A stretch of DNA of 19,912 nt from an uncultured Eubacteriales bacterium (GCA_900543085.1 UQQF01000038.1:1-19912), one strand, 5' to 3'; positions 8,538-15,687 are shown, counted from the first letter of the stretch. Notes: generated from the sequence alone by a model not told the origin. Translations and numbers: made by a program.

Positions 8538-9703
8538 CACACAAACGGCCGGTCTATGTGCACTTTGGGGTGAGTGTTTTCCCACAGGCTGTGAACCAGG
8601 GTCTCCAGGGTTTTCTTGGCCTCGTCCTCCGTGAGCGGGCTGTCGTTGGGGAGCACGGCGTCGAAGATGACGTTGGTGTGCGTGGGACCGTCGACTATGC
8701 GAAAGTCGTGTATCGTTATCCCGTAGCCGAGTCCGTCGACGGCCTCGGCCAGCTCGTCGCGCATTCTCCCGGTCTTGGAGTCATCCGTGCTCACGGGGTC
8801 CATGTGTATGACGGCGCTGCAGCCCAGCTCGCGCTGAAGTTCGTACTCGGCCGTGTCTATGGCGTCGTGAAGCTCGTATATGTCGCCGTCGCCGGGAACC
8901 TCCGCGTGCAGCGAGACCATTAGCCGCCCCGGGCCGTAGTCGTGGACTACGAGGTCGTGCACGTTCAGCACCTCGGGGTGAGCCATGACTATGTCCACTA
9001 TCCTCTTGACCAGCTCCGGGTCGGGCGCGCTGCCCAGCAGCGGGCTGAGCGTGTCCCTGGCCGCGGAGAAGCCGGAGTAGATGATGAACACCGCCACGAC
9101 CGCGCCGCTCCAGCCGTCGATGTTCACGCCGGTGAAGCGCGCCACCAGCATGGAGATCAGGACGACCAGCGTGGCGATGCAGTCGCTGAGCGAATCCGTC
9201 GCCGTGGCGCTCATGCCGGGCGAGTTTATCTTTCTGCCCACCGCCCGGTTGTAGAAGAACATATAGCCCTTGACGCAGATGGACGCGACCAGGATGAGCA
9301 TGGGCAGCAGCGAGGCGTCTATCTCCTCCGGCGAGCGTATCTTATCAATGGACTCCAACCCCAGCTGCACGCCCACCACGATGATTATCAGTGACACCGC
9401 CAGGCCGGACAGGTACTCTATGCGCCCGTGCCCGAAGGGGTGGTCGGGGTCGGGCTTCTTCGACGCCATGCGGAAGCCCAGCAGCGTGATGACCGAGGAG
9501 CCCGCGTCCGACAGGTTGTTGAACGCGTCGGCCGTCACGGCTATGGAGCCGGCCAGGGTGCCGGCTATGTACTTCCCGGCAAAGAGGAGCACGTTGAGGA
9601 ATATGCCCGTCAGCGAGCACAGCATCCCGTACGCCTTGCGCACGGCGGGGTTCGTGACGTCGTCATGGTTTTTTATGAATATTTTGGACAACAGTGTTAT
9701 CAT
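8537..9703 (-). CDS. Cation diffusion facilitator (CDF) divalent-metal exporter
   Basis: CDF proteins export Zn, Mn, Fe, Co or Cd ions from the cytoplasm in exchange for protons. The 388-residue protein has six predicted membrane segments (about 28-200) and a long cytoplasmic C-terminal region suited to dimerisation and metal sensing. Metal-site motifs are ADAFNNLSDAGSS in TM2 and ATATDSLSD in TM5, with HPFGHGRIEYLSG (88-100) between. Aligned with known members, the site residues read Asn62-x3-Asp66 and Asp170-x3-Asp174, not the His/Asp sites of zinc exporters. This pattern resembles manganese exporters, but specificity is not proven. The C-terminal part is longer than in E. coli FieF. ATG 9703 has GGGTGG upstream. 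It is divergent from the MATE gene. Confidence 0.9.
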   Translation of the reverse strand: MITLLSKIFIKNHDDVTNPAVRKAYGMLCSLTGIFLNVLLFAGKYIAGTLAGSIAVTADAFNNLSDAGSSVITLLGFRMASKKPDPDHPFGHGRIEYLSGLAVSLIIIVVGVQLGLESIDKIRSPEEIDASLLPMLILVASICVKGYMFFYNRAVGRKINSPGMSATATDSLSDCIATLVVLISMLVARFTGVNIDGWSGAVVAVFIIYSGFSAARDTLSPLLGSAPDPELVKRIVDIVMAHPEVLNVHDLVVHDYGPGRLMVSLHAEVPGDGDIYELHDAIDTAEYELQRELGCSAVIHMDPVSTDDSKTGRMRDELAEAVDGLGYGITIHDFRIVDGPTHTNVIFDAVLPNDSPLTEDEAKKTLETLVHSLWENTHPKVHIDRPFV

Positions 9704-9725
9704 GAACTAACCACCCATATATGAC

Positions 9726-9752
9726 GATACGGCTCCTGCGCGGAGCCGTATC
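9726..9752 (-). other. Hairpin in the CDF leader
   Basis: GATACGGCTCC (9726-9736) pairs perfectly with GGAGCCGTATC (9742-9752). It lies in the predicted leader of about 65 bases between the CDF promoter and its ATG, so it could affect translation or mRNA stability. The leader is too short for the NiCo riboswitch known upstream of some CDF genes, and I do not see that motif. Confidence 0.5.
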
Positions 9753-9776
9753 TGAACGTATGCCTCAAGGTAGATG

Positions 9777-9785
9777 ATTATAACA
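9777..9785 (-). promoter_or_regulatory. Extended -10 promoter of the CDF gene
   Basis: On the minus strand the sequence reads TGTTATAAT, a perfect -10 hexamer with the extended TGn. A weak -35 (TTTGCT, 9800-9805) lies 17 bases upstream. The transcript start should be near 9770. Confidence 0.55.
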
Positions 9786-9924
9786 CAGCCCCGCAAAAAA
9801 GCAAAGGGATTTTTCACACGCGCGCGAAAGAGCGCCCGCCGCGGAAATATTGCAAAACGCAGAGCCGTCTCGGCTCTGTCTCTTTAGCAAATACCACGAA
9901 TCGTAATCAATTTCTCGCTGATTA

Positions 9925-9953
9925 TTGAATTGTGCGAACATATCTGCTATTAT
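9925..9953 (+). promoter_or_regulatory. Promoter of the MATE gene
   Basis: TTGAAT (9925-9930), a 17-base spacer and TATTAT (9948-9953) preceded by TGC form a strong extended promoter, with the transcript start near 9960. A small hairpin, CAGAGCCG/CGGCTCTG (9860-9878), lies between this promoter and the divergent CDF promoter and could be a regulator site. No open frame in the gap looks real. Confidence 0.6.
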
Positions 9954-9997
9954 TGTCACCGTTTCAAAACGAATCTATCATATCAAGGTGACGAACG

Positions 9998-11356
9998 TTG
10001 AATCGTGAAATGACAATCGACATGTGCTCCGGCTCGCTGCCTGGAAAGATACTGCGATTCTCCATACCGCTTGTGCTGTCCGGCATCTTGCAGCTGCTGT
10101 TCAACGCCGCGGACATCATCGTCGTGGGCAACTGGGACAGCAGCCAGGCCATGGCCGCGGTCGGCTCCACCAGCTCGCTCAACACTCTCATCGTCAATCT
10201 GTTCCTCGGCCTCTCCGCCGGCGGCAGCGTCGTCGTGGCGCAGTATTACGGCATGAAGGCGTGGAAGGACGTGGAGGAGGTCGTGCACACCGCCATCCTG
10301 CTCGGCCTCGTGTCCGGCGTCGCGCTGGTGTTCATCGGCATCTTCCTGGCCGAGCCAATGCTGACGCTCATGGGCACCACCGAAGACTGCATAGACCAGG
10401 CCGTGCTCTACATGCGCATAGTGTTCGCGGGCATGCCCGCCATGATGGTCTACGACTTCGGCGCCGGCATACTGCGCGCCGTGGGCGACACCCGCCGCCC
10501 GCTGCTTTACCTCTTTGCCGGCGGCGTGGTGAACGTGGGCTTCAACCTGTTCTTCGTCATTGTCTGCCACATGGGCGTGGCCGGCGTCGCCATCGGCACC
10601 GTCATGAGCCAGTGCATCGCCGCCTTCCTCACCGTGCGCTGCCTCGTCAAAACCGACGACCACTACGGACTGAAGCTGCGCCGCCTGCGCATCGTGAAGC
10701 ACAAGCTGTTCCGCATACTGCGCGTCGGCATACCCACCGGCATCCAGGGCGCCGTGTTCTCTATCTCCAACGTGCTTATCCAGTCTGCGATAAACTCCTT
10801 CGACTCCTCGATAATAGTCGCGGGCAACACCGCCTCCTCCAGCATAGAGAACTTTGTCTACACCGCCATGTACTCCGTGTATCAGGCGTCTCTGACCTTT
10901 ACCAGTCAGAACGTCGGCGCCAACAAGGTCAAGCGCATCGTGCCGATACTGCTCTGGTGCCTGCTGTGCGTCGCAGCCGTCGGGATAGTCCTCGGCTCTC
11001 TGGCCACTCTGTTCGGCCGGCCGCTGCTGGCCATATACGACCCCAACCCCGATGTCATAGCCTACGGCTTCGACCGGCTGAGCCTCATAGCCACTACATA
11101 CTTCCTCTGCGGGCTGATGGATGTGGTGTGCGGCTCCATCCGCGGGCTCGGCCCCTCTATCACGCCGACCATAGTCTCGCTCGTCGGCGTCTGCGCCCTG
11201 CGCATCCTGTGGATATACACCGTCTTCGCCGCCAACCGCTCGCTGAGGGTGCTCTACTGGTCCTACCCCGTGACCTGGACGGTCACCTTCCTGGCGCACC
11301 TGGTGTGCTTCATCGTGTTTTTCCGGCGTTGGAAAAAGCGCGTGGAAGCGCGCTGA
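9998..11356 (+). CDS. MATE-family multidrug or metabolite efflux transporter
   Basis: MATE proteins export drugs or metabolites using a proton or sodium gradient. The 452-residue protein is the usual length, with about twelve membrane segments in two homologous halves. Typical features are the N-terminal lead-in before TM1 (SLPGKILRFSIPLVLSGI), NAADIIVVGNW in TM1, the first-half GILRAVGDTRRPLLY and the matching second-half SIRGLGPSITPT. TTG 9998 is taken as the start because AAGGTG (9985-9990) lies seven bases before it. ATG 10010, four codons in, has no suitable ribosome binding site. It has its own promoter and terminator, so it is monocistronic. Substrate is unknown; it looks like the DinF/NorM-like MATE branch common in clostridia. 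Confidence 0.92.
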   Translation: MNREMTIDMCSGSLPGKILRFSIPLVLSGILQLLFNAADIIVVGNWDSSQAMAAVGSTSSLNTLIVNLFLGLSAGGSVVVAQYYGMKAWKDVEEVVHTAILLGLVSGVALVFIGIFLAEPMLTLMGTTEDCIDQAVLYMRIVFAGMPAMMVYDFGAGILRAVGDTRRPLLYLFAGGVVNVGFNLFFVIVCHMGVAGVAIGTVMSQCIAAFLTVRCLVKTDDHYGLKLRRLRIVKHKLFRILRVGIPTGIQGAVFSISNVLIQSAINSFDSSIIVAGNTASSSIENFVYTAMYSVYQASLTFTSQNVGANKVKRIVPILLWCLLCVAAVGIVLGSLATLFGRPLLAIYDPNPDVIAYGFDRLSLIATTYFLCGLMDVVCGSIRGLGPSITPTIVSLVGVCALRILWIYTVFAANRSLRVLYWSYPVTWTVTFLAHLVCFIVFFRRWKKRVEAR

Positions 11357-11372
11357 ATTATATACGGGTCTG

Positions 11373-11404
11373 AAAAAGCCGGCGCATTAGCGCCGGCTCT
11401 TTTT
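11373..11404. terminator. Bidirectional terminator between MATE and mrp
   Basis: AGCCGGCGC (11377-11385) pairs with GCGCCGGCT (11390-11398), loop ATTA, flanked by AAAAA on the left and TTTTT on the right after one C. It can terminate both converging genes. Confidence 0.85.
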
Positions 11405-11457
11405 GCTTTTATTCTTTGAAGCTTGCTGCCGCGTCCCGCCGCAAACGCGCCGGGAGC

Positions 11458-12285
11458 TCACATCCTCTCGATGTAGTCCGCGAGTTCCTTGAGCTCGGGC
11501 ACCTCGACGGTCTCGATCTTGCCGGCGTCGCAGGCGGCCGCGTACTCGTGGTTGATGGGCAGCTTGGCTACGTGGGCTATGCCGAACTTGGCGGCGGTCT
11601 CGTCTATGTGGCTGTCTCCGAACACGCTGTGCGCCTTGCCGCAGTCGGGGCAGACGTAGTAGCTCATGTTCTCGACCAGGCCGACTACGGGCTTGCTCAT
11701 CATGTTGGCCATGTTCACGGCCTTCTCGACTATCATGCCCACGAGCTCCTGGGGGCTGGTGACGACAACGACGCCGTTCACCGGCAGGCTCTGGAACACG
11801 GTCAGGGGCACGTCGCCCGTTCCGGGAGGCATGTCGACGAACATGTAGTCGACGTTGTCCCAGATGACGTCAGTCCAGAACTGCTCCACCGCACCCGCGA
11901 TGATGGGGCCGCGCCACACGACGGGGTCGGTGGCGTTCGGGAGCAGGACGTTCATGCTCATCATCTGGATGCCGCCCATGCTCTTGACGGGGAGGATGAA
12001 GTCCTCGCCGCCGCGGGCGTTCTCGTGGATGCCGAACATCTGCGGCACGCTCGGTCCGGTCACGTCCGCGTCCAGCACGGCGGCGCGGTGGCCGCGGCGC
12101 TGCATCTCACATGCCAGCAATCCGGTGATAAGGCTCTTGCCCACGCCGCCCTTGCCGCTGACCACGGCGATCACGCGGCCTACGCTGCTGCCGGAGTGCA
12201 GCGGCTTGAGAAAGCTCTGAGGCGCGGTGCGGCTGGCGCAGTTTTCGCCGCAGGCGGAGCAGTCGTTGTTGCAGTTAGTGCTCAT
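11458..12285 (-). CDS. mrp: Mrp/NBP35-type P-loop ATPase, iron-sulfur cluster carrier
   Basis: Proteins of this family (ApbC, Mrp, Nbp35) bind a 4Fe-4S cluster and hand it to target enzymes. The 275-residue protein has a deviant Walker A GKGGVGKS (44-51), DADVTGPSVPQMFG (72-85), the DMPPGTGD switch (151-158) and the C-terminal CPDC (212-215) that holds the bridging cluster in a dimer. Its N-terminus carries an extra four-cysteine cluster, Cys5, Cys9, Cys12 and Cys16, as in eukaryotic Nbp35 and some anaerobe proteins. It lacks the DUF59 domain that starts E. coli Mrp. ATG 12285 follows AAAGAGGT on the minus strand. A promoter with a palindrome lies upstream, and it appears monocistronic. Confidence 0.93.
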   Translation of the reverse strand: MSTNCNNDCSACGENCASRTAPQSFLKPLHSGSSVGRVIAVVSGKGGVGKSLITGLLACEMQRRGHRAAVLDADVTGPSVPQMFGIHENARGGEDFILPVKSMGGIQMMSMNVLLPNATDPVVWRGPIIAGAVEQFWTDVIWDNVDYMFVDMPPGTGDVPLTVFQSLPVNGVVVVTSPQELVGMIVEKAVNMANMMSKPVVGLVENMSYYVCPDCGKAHSVFGDSHIDETAAKFGIAHVAKLPINHEYAAACDAGKIETVEVPELKELADYIERM

Positions 12286-12338
12286 ATTTCTACCTCTTTC
12301 GTGTGCGGTTTGTCCCCGCTATTAAACTCAATGGGTCT

Positions 12339-12366
12339 ATTATATCCCAACTTGGGATAAAGTCAA
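12339..12366 (-). promoter_or_regulatory. Promoter of mrp
   Basis: On the minus strand TTGACT (12361-12366), a 16-base spacer and TATAAT (12339-12344) form a strong vegetative promoter. The -35 overlaps the last codons of the upstream M14 peptidase gene. Confidence 0.75.
12343..12359. promoter_or_regulatory. Palindromic operator inside the mrp promoter
   Basis: TATCCCAACTTGGGATA is a perfect 8+1+8 palindrome filling the spacer between -35 and -10 and touching the -10. A repressor bound there would block polymerase. The link to an iron-sulfur responsive regulator such as an Rrf2 family protein is inference from the gene controlled. No such regulator gene is in the window. Confidence 0.6.
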
Positions 12367-13634
12367 GCAGTCGTCAGCCAGGCGGCGCATTCGGCGCTGA
12401 TCGCCTTCACGGCGGCGGCTATCGGCTCAAACTGCGACATGGGCAGCGGGCTCTCTCCCAGGCCGCACTCCACCGTGAACGCGGGGATATCCAGCGAGTC
12501 TATGACCCAGTCCCTGTACCCGGCGTTCGAGCTCTCGTCCGGCACGGAGTCAAGCGCGTAGCCGCTCGCGGAGGCGAGCTTTCCGGCCAGCTCCTCCGCT
12601 CCAGGCGGGGCGTAGCCGTGGTACCGCCAGTAGATGACCTCCCCCTGCGTGTGCAGCGCCAGGGCGAGCGACGGCGCAGCCTGGCGGGTCAGCGAGTACA
12701 GCGCGCGACTCTCGCTCGCGGCCAGCGGCGCGCTGCCGACATAGTCCCTCGGAGCCGGAGACACCCAGCCCTGGGCGTACTTTATCTCCTTGGCCGCCTC
12801 CCAGTCCGCCGGATACTGGAGGTTCAGGTCAGTGCCGCGTATGTTAGCCTTCCACCCGTCAGGGAACGGCACGTCCGGATAGTCCGCGGCTATCTCCTTC
12901 GCCCGCTGGGCGTGGAAGCCCTCCTCCAGCGCGCCCGTCACCAAGTCCACCCCGTCCGGATTCACCAGCGGCACGAAGTAGAGCCGCGCGGATCTGAAAA
13001 TCTCCACGGCCGGCGTCTTCCCCGCGGCGTAGTCCGCGCACAGCGTGGCCACGTACCTCAGCAGCGCCGGCGCCGTTATCCACTCGTTTGCGTGGTGTGC
13101 CGCCGTGAACACGCCGGTGCGCTCCCCTTCCCCGAACATCAGATAGCGCAGCGGCCTGCCCATGGAGCTGCGCCCGAAGGTGGCGTTTTTCAAAAACGGA
13201 TAGCGCGCGGTCAGGGCGCGCATGCTCTGCGCGTTGGCGTAGGCGCTCCAGCCTATGGCCGGCACCGGCTCGAACGGGAGCGGCACCACGATTTTAGTCC
13301 CAGGCTTGAGCGCCAGCAGATCCAAGCCGGGATTCGCCGCGGATATCTCCTCCGGCGTCGCGCCGTGCATCTCCGCCACGTCCGGGAGCGTCTCCCGCTG
13401 TCGGAGAGTGTGCACGGTCTGCGCGCCTGTGTACGGCTCCAGTGCGCGCCACACGGCGCTGCGCGCCTCGCCGGTGGGCGCGATGCCCGCGGTGCGCTGG
13501 AGCGAGAACACGGCCTGCCGGGTCTGCGCGCCGTAGCTCCCGTCCACATCCAAAGCCCCGTGTCCGGCGCGGTTGAGCGCCGTTTGCAGCAGCTCCACCA
13601 GGGAGCCGCGGCTGCCGTATTTCAAAATTTTCAT
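12363..13634 (-). CDS. Peptidoglycan-binding, LysM and M14 zinc carboxypeptidase-like cell-wall peptidase
   Basis: The protein has three parts: a peptidoglycan-binding_1 type domain (about residues 3-65), a LysM domain (about 74-120, with ISAANPGLDLLALKPGTKIVVP) and an M14 peptidase (about 130-420). With ATG 13634 the metal ligands are His181 and Glu184 (HHANEW) and His328 (ALHTQGE), and the catalytic Glu is Glu389 (FTVECGLGES). NPDGVDLV and GTDLNLQYPADW match the gamma-D-glutamyl-diamino acid endopeptidase branch (ENP1/MpaA type) better than pancreatic carboxypeptidases. The likely role is cutting the gamma-D-Glu-meso-DAP bond of wall peptides. No signal peptide is visible. A GTG start at 13667 is possible, but AAAGGA before ATG 13634 favours the 423-residue form. 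It is divergent from spoIVB, which may tie it to sporulation or germination; that is inference. Confidence 0.88.
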   Translation of the reverse strand: MKILKYGSRGSLVELLQTALNRAGHGALDVDGSYGAQTRQAVFSLQRTAGIAPTGEARSAVWRALEPYTGAQTVHTLRQRETLPDVAEMHGATPEEISAANPGLDLLALKPGTKIVVPLPFEPVPAIGWSAYANAQSMRALTARYPFLKNATFGRSSMGRPLRYLMFGEGERTGVFTAAHHANEWITAPALLRYVATLCADYAAGKTPAVEIFRSARLYFVPLVNPDGVDLVTGALEEGFHAQRAKEIAADYPDVPFPDGWKANIRGTDLNLQYPADWEAAKEIKYAQGWVSPAPRDYVGSAPLAASESRALYSLTRQAAPSLALALHTQGEVIYWRYHGYAPPGAEELAGKLASASGYALDSVPDESSNAGYRDWVIDSLDIPAFTVECGLGESPLPMSQFEPIAAAVKAISAECAAWLTTA

Positions 13635-13693
13635 GTCAACAATTTCCTTTCGCCCGGATAGCTTCACATTACATGCTTATCGTGCGGCACAGG

Positions 13694-13763
13694 GAATCAT
13701 GCATGAAATAACCGCCTTTATTTTTTGCATCGCGGCACATAATGATTCTGCTGAGCATGATTC
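13694..13763. promoter_or_regulatory. Inverted repeat in the M14/spoIVB divergent region
   Basis: GAATCATGC (13694-13702) and GCATGATTC (13755-13763) are perfect inverted copies 52 bases apart, with a partial copy AATGATTC at 13741-13748. They could bind one regulator serving both divergent genes. No sporulation-sigma promoter could be assigned with confidence. Confidence 0.35.
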
Positions 13764-13791
13764 GGCGAAAAAAATGAGCGGGGGGATGCAG

Positions 13792-14775
13792 ATGGAAAAA
13801 TTCGTCAAGCACGTCGCGGCGGTTCCGGTTTTGGCGCTGGCCTTTGCGCTGGCTCTGCCGGTGTTTGCCTCGGCGCAGGATCTGGTGCCTATCGGCGAGA
13901 CGGTGGGTATAGAGGCGGTGACAGACGGGCTGCTGGTCGCGTCGCTGAGCAAGGTGGAGACGCCGGAGGGCGAGGTCTGCCCGGCGGCTGACGGCGGGAT
14001 TCTGCCCGGGGATATAATCGTGCGCGTGGGCGGCAGCGACATATCCACGGCGGAGGATTTCACGGCGGCGGTGAGCAAGCTCGACGGCGAAAGCGTGGAG
14101 GTGACGGTGCTGCGCGACGAAAAGACGCTGCAGCTGACTGTGACGCCCGCGAAGGACCTCTCCGGCGAGTGGCGCATGGGGCTTTGGCTGCGCGGCGGCG
14201 TGTCCGGCATAGGCACGGTGACGTACTATGACCCCGAGACGGGCGAGTACGGCGCGCTGGGGCACAGCATCACCGACGCGGACACGGGCGTGCTCCTGCC
14301 CATAAGCGAGGGCAGCATCTGCGACGCCACGGTCAGCGACGTGAAGCGCGGAGAGCGCGGCGCCGCCGGCGAGCTGCACGGCAGCTATGACTCGTCCAAC
14401 GCCATAGGCACCGTGGACGCCAATACGCCCAGCGGGATCTTCGGCACGGCCAACGGCTTTGACGGCGACGCGATACCGGTCGCCGAGCCGGAGGAGATAG
14501 AAAACGGCGCGGCCACCATACTCGCCAACGTCTCCGGCGACGAGGTGCGCGAGTACGCGGTGGAGATAAGCTCCAACGCTTCCGACCCCGACCGGCTTCT
14601 TGTGACCGTCACCGATCCCGAGCTGCTTGAAGCCACCGGCGGCATCGTACAGGGCATGTCCGGAAGCCCGATAATCCAAAACGGCAAGCTCGTGGGCGCC
14701 GTGACCCACGTCCTTGTCTCCGACCCCTGCCGCGGCTACGGCGTAACCATCACCGCCATGCTAAACGCGGCATAA
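13792..14775 (+). CDS. spoIVB: SpoIVB-type S55 serine peptidase with PDZ domain
   Basis: SpoIVB is made in the forespore and cleaves the SpoIVF complex to activate sigma-K processing in the mother cell. The 327-residue protein has an N-terminal membrane/signal segment (about 7-28), a PDZ domain (about 44-120, with GILPGDIIVRVGG) and an S55 domain from about 125. Signature motifs are GVSGIGTVTYYDPETGEYGA (136-155), His158 in GALGHSITD, and Ser290 in QGMSGSPIIQNGKLVGAVTH, matching the catalytic His and Ser of B. subtilis SpoIVB. It is about 100 residues shorter than the B. subtilis protein, mostly before the PDZ domain. ATG 13792 is chosen because GGGGGG (13780-13785) lies six bases upstream. 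spo0A, its usual downstream neighbour, is absent. Confidence 0.93.
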   Translation: MEKFVKHVAAVPVLALAFALALPVFASAQDLVPIGETVGIEAVTDGLLVASLSKVETPEGEVCPAADGGILPGDIIVRVGGSDISTAEDFTAAVSKLDGESVEVTVLRDEKTLQLTVTPAKDLSGEWRMGLWLRGGVSGIGTVTYYDPETGEYGALGHSITDADTGVLLPISEGSICDATVSDVKRGERGAAGELHGSYDSSNAIGTVDANTPSGIFGTANGFDGDAIPVAEPEEIENGAATILANVSGDEVREYAVEISSNASDPDRLLVTVTDPELLEATGGIVQGMSGSPIIQNGKLVGAVTHVLVSDPCRGYGVTITAMLNAA

Positions 14776-14782
14776 ACACCAA

Positions 14783-14816
14783 CCCCCGCCCCGGTTCCCG
14801 GGGCGGGGGCATTTTT
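14783..14816 (+). terminator. Terminator of spoIVB
   Basis: CCCCCGCCCCGG (14783-14794) pairs perfectly with 14798-14809, loop TTC, and is followed by CA and TTTTT. Confidence 0.88.
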
Positions 14817-14833
14817 CTCCCCCCCGCACTTTT

Positions 14834-14867
14834 AACACTTTGAAAACACTGCGGCAGCATTTTTAAA
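14834..14867 (+). promoter_or_regulatory. Promoter with 11-bp-spaced direct repeat (candidate response regulator box)
   Basis: AACACT occurs at 14834-14839 and again at 14845-14850, exactly 11 bases apart, the spacing used by OmpR/PhoB-type regulators. A possible -35 TTGAAA (14839-14844) and -10 TTTAAA (14862-14867) lie 17 bases apart. The same repeat type precedes the response regulator gene at 15688-15704. Confidence 0.5.
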
Positions 14868-14933
14868 ACATGGGAGGGGTAGTATCTGCCCGTAAGTTGA
14901 AAAGCGTTCAACGCTGAAACGGAGGTTTTGAAA

Positions 14934-15302
14934 ATGCAGAAAAAGGACTTTGTTACGCTCATACTGAGCACCGTCGGAGGCATTCTCTTTGCGCTGGGCA
15001 TGTGCATGGCGCTGATTCCCGAGTGGGACGCGTTTATGCCGGGCATAGTCGTGGGCGCGGCCGGCGCGGTCATACTGCTCGTCATGGTTCTAGTGCGCAG
15101 GAAGATGTCCGGCAAGCGCGCCATCGTGTTCAACGGCCGCGCGATCGCCATCACGCTGCTGGGCGTGGCCGGAGCGATCATCCTCGGCGTGGGCATGTGC
15201 ATGACCATGGTCTGGGACATGACGATCGCCGGCATCGTGGTCGGTATCGTCGGCATCGTCGCCCTGCTCTGCCTCATCCCGGCAGTCAAGGGTCTGAAAT
15301 AA
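14934..15302 (+). CDS. Four-TM protein made of two copies of a GMC membrane hairpin, function unknown
   Basis: The 122-residue protein has four hydrophobic segments. Its halves are clearly duplicated. The first copy has GGILFALGMCMALIPEWD then PGIVVGAAGAV. The second has GAIILGVGMCMTMVWD then AGIVVGIVGIV. Each is two membrane segments joined by a short loop containing Trp-Asp. The basic linker RRKMSGKR lies between the copies. The last gene of the cluster (18454-18831) carries a third copy. ATG 14934 is used because GGAGG (14921-14925) is eight bases upstream; TTG 14928 would be too close to it. The gene follows a direct-repeat promoter and is 24 bases from the next gene. I do not recognise a named family. 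Confidence 0.8.
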   Translation: MQKKDFVTLILSTVGGILFALGMCMALIPEWDAFMPGIVVGAAGAVILLVMVLVRRKMSGKRAIVFNGRAIAITLLGVAGAIILGVGMCMTMVWDMTIAGIVVGIVGIVALLCLIPAVKGLK

Positions 15303-15326
15303 GCGTTCGTTCAGGAGGAGCCGCAA

Positions 15327-15572
15327 ATGAGCTTTGCAGAGAAAAACGAGAAAATAGCCGGAACCGTCACCGATGGCTACAAAAAGATCGAGTCCGGCGT
15401 GGCGGACGGCTACAAGAAGATAGAGTCCGGCGTCGTCGGCGGGTACAAGAAGATGGAGACCGGAGTGGTCGGCACCTTCAACAAGGTCAGCGACAAGTTC
15501 GTCGAAAAGCTGTTCGCGCGGGACGGCGAGACCGTCGAGGAGGCCAAAAAGCGCCTGTCCGGAGAAAAATAA
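15327..15572 (+). CDS. 81-residue protein of 11-residue amphipathic repeats, function unknown
   Basis: Residues 6-60 are five 11-residue units. The middle three are near-identical: GYKKIESGVAD, GYKKIESGVVG and GYKKMETGVVG, flanked by KNEKIAGTVTD and TFNKVSDKFVE. The spacing of Lys, Ile/Val and Gly fits a long amphipathic helix of the hendecad type that lies on a membrane surface, as in synuclein-like and apolipoprotein-like proteins. The tail (61-81) is charged. There is no signal peptide. AGGAGGAG lies just before ATG 15327. It is cotranscribed with the four-TM protein and lies just upstream of a two-component system, so a membrane-stress role is plausible but unproven. I recall similar clostridial proteins as uncharacterised. 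Confidence 0.8.
   Translation: MSFAEKNEKIAGTVTDGYKKIESGVADGYKKIESGVVGGYKKMETGVVGTFNKVSDKFVEKLFARDGETVEEAKKRLSGEK
15375..15473 (+). repeat. Three 33-bp tandem coding repeats
   Basis: Units 15375-15407, 15408-15440 and 15441-15473 begin GGCTACAAAAAGAT, GGCTACAAGAAGAT and GGGTACAAGAAGAT and encode the GYKK repeat. A diverged fourth unit follows (15474-15506). Unit number could vary between strains. Confidence 0.85.
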
Positions 15573-15621
15573 GTCCGCGCCCCGCCGCGGGTGAAGCTGC
15601 GGGCCGGCTCCGGTGCGGAAA

Positions 15622-15650
15622 CCCGGGCGCTCGCAGCCGCCGCGCCCGGG
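15622..15650 (+). other. GC-rich hairpin before the response regulator promoter
   Basis: CCCGGGCGC (15622-15630) pairs perfectly with GCGCCCGGG (15642-15650). No T-run follows, so it is a weak terminator at best. It separates the small-protein transcript from the regulator genes; the rest of 15573-15687 has no gene. Confidence 0.45.
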
Positions 15651-15687
15651 GCGGAGCGCAGAAAATTCGCAAAGCCGCGCAAACGAA

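Noticed and set aside
9704..9997. Possible NiCo or manganese riboswitch in front of the CDF gene, and a 64-codon minus-strand frame
   Set aside because: The predicted leader is about 65 bases with one simple hairpin and none of the conserved bases I know for those riboswitches. The frame overlaps both promoters and has no ribosome binding site.
13573..13791. Upstream extension of the spoIVB frame by 73 codons
   Set aside because: It runs into the divergent M14 gene and its regulatory gap. The signal-like N-terminus and the G-rich ribosome binding site fit ATG 13792.
8503..14816. Shared GC-rich hairpins after 8500, 11356 and 14775 as a repeat family
   Set aside because: They are ordinary intrinsic terminators with T-runs and unrelated stems.
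15375..15506. CRISPR-like array of 33-bp repeats
   Set aside because: The repeats are directly adjacent without spacers, keep the reading frame and encode a regular protein repeat.
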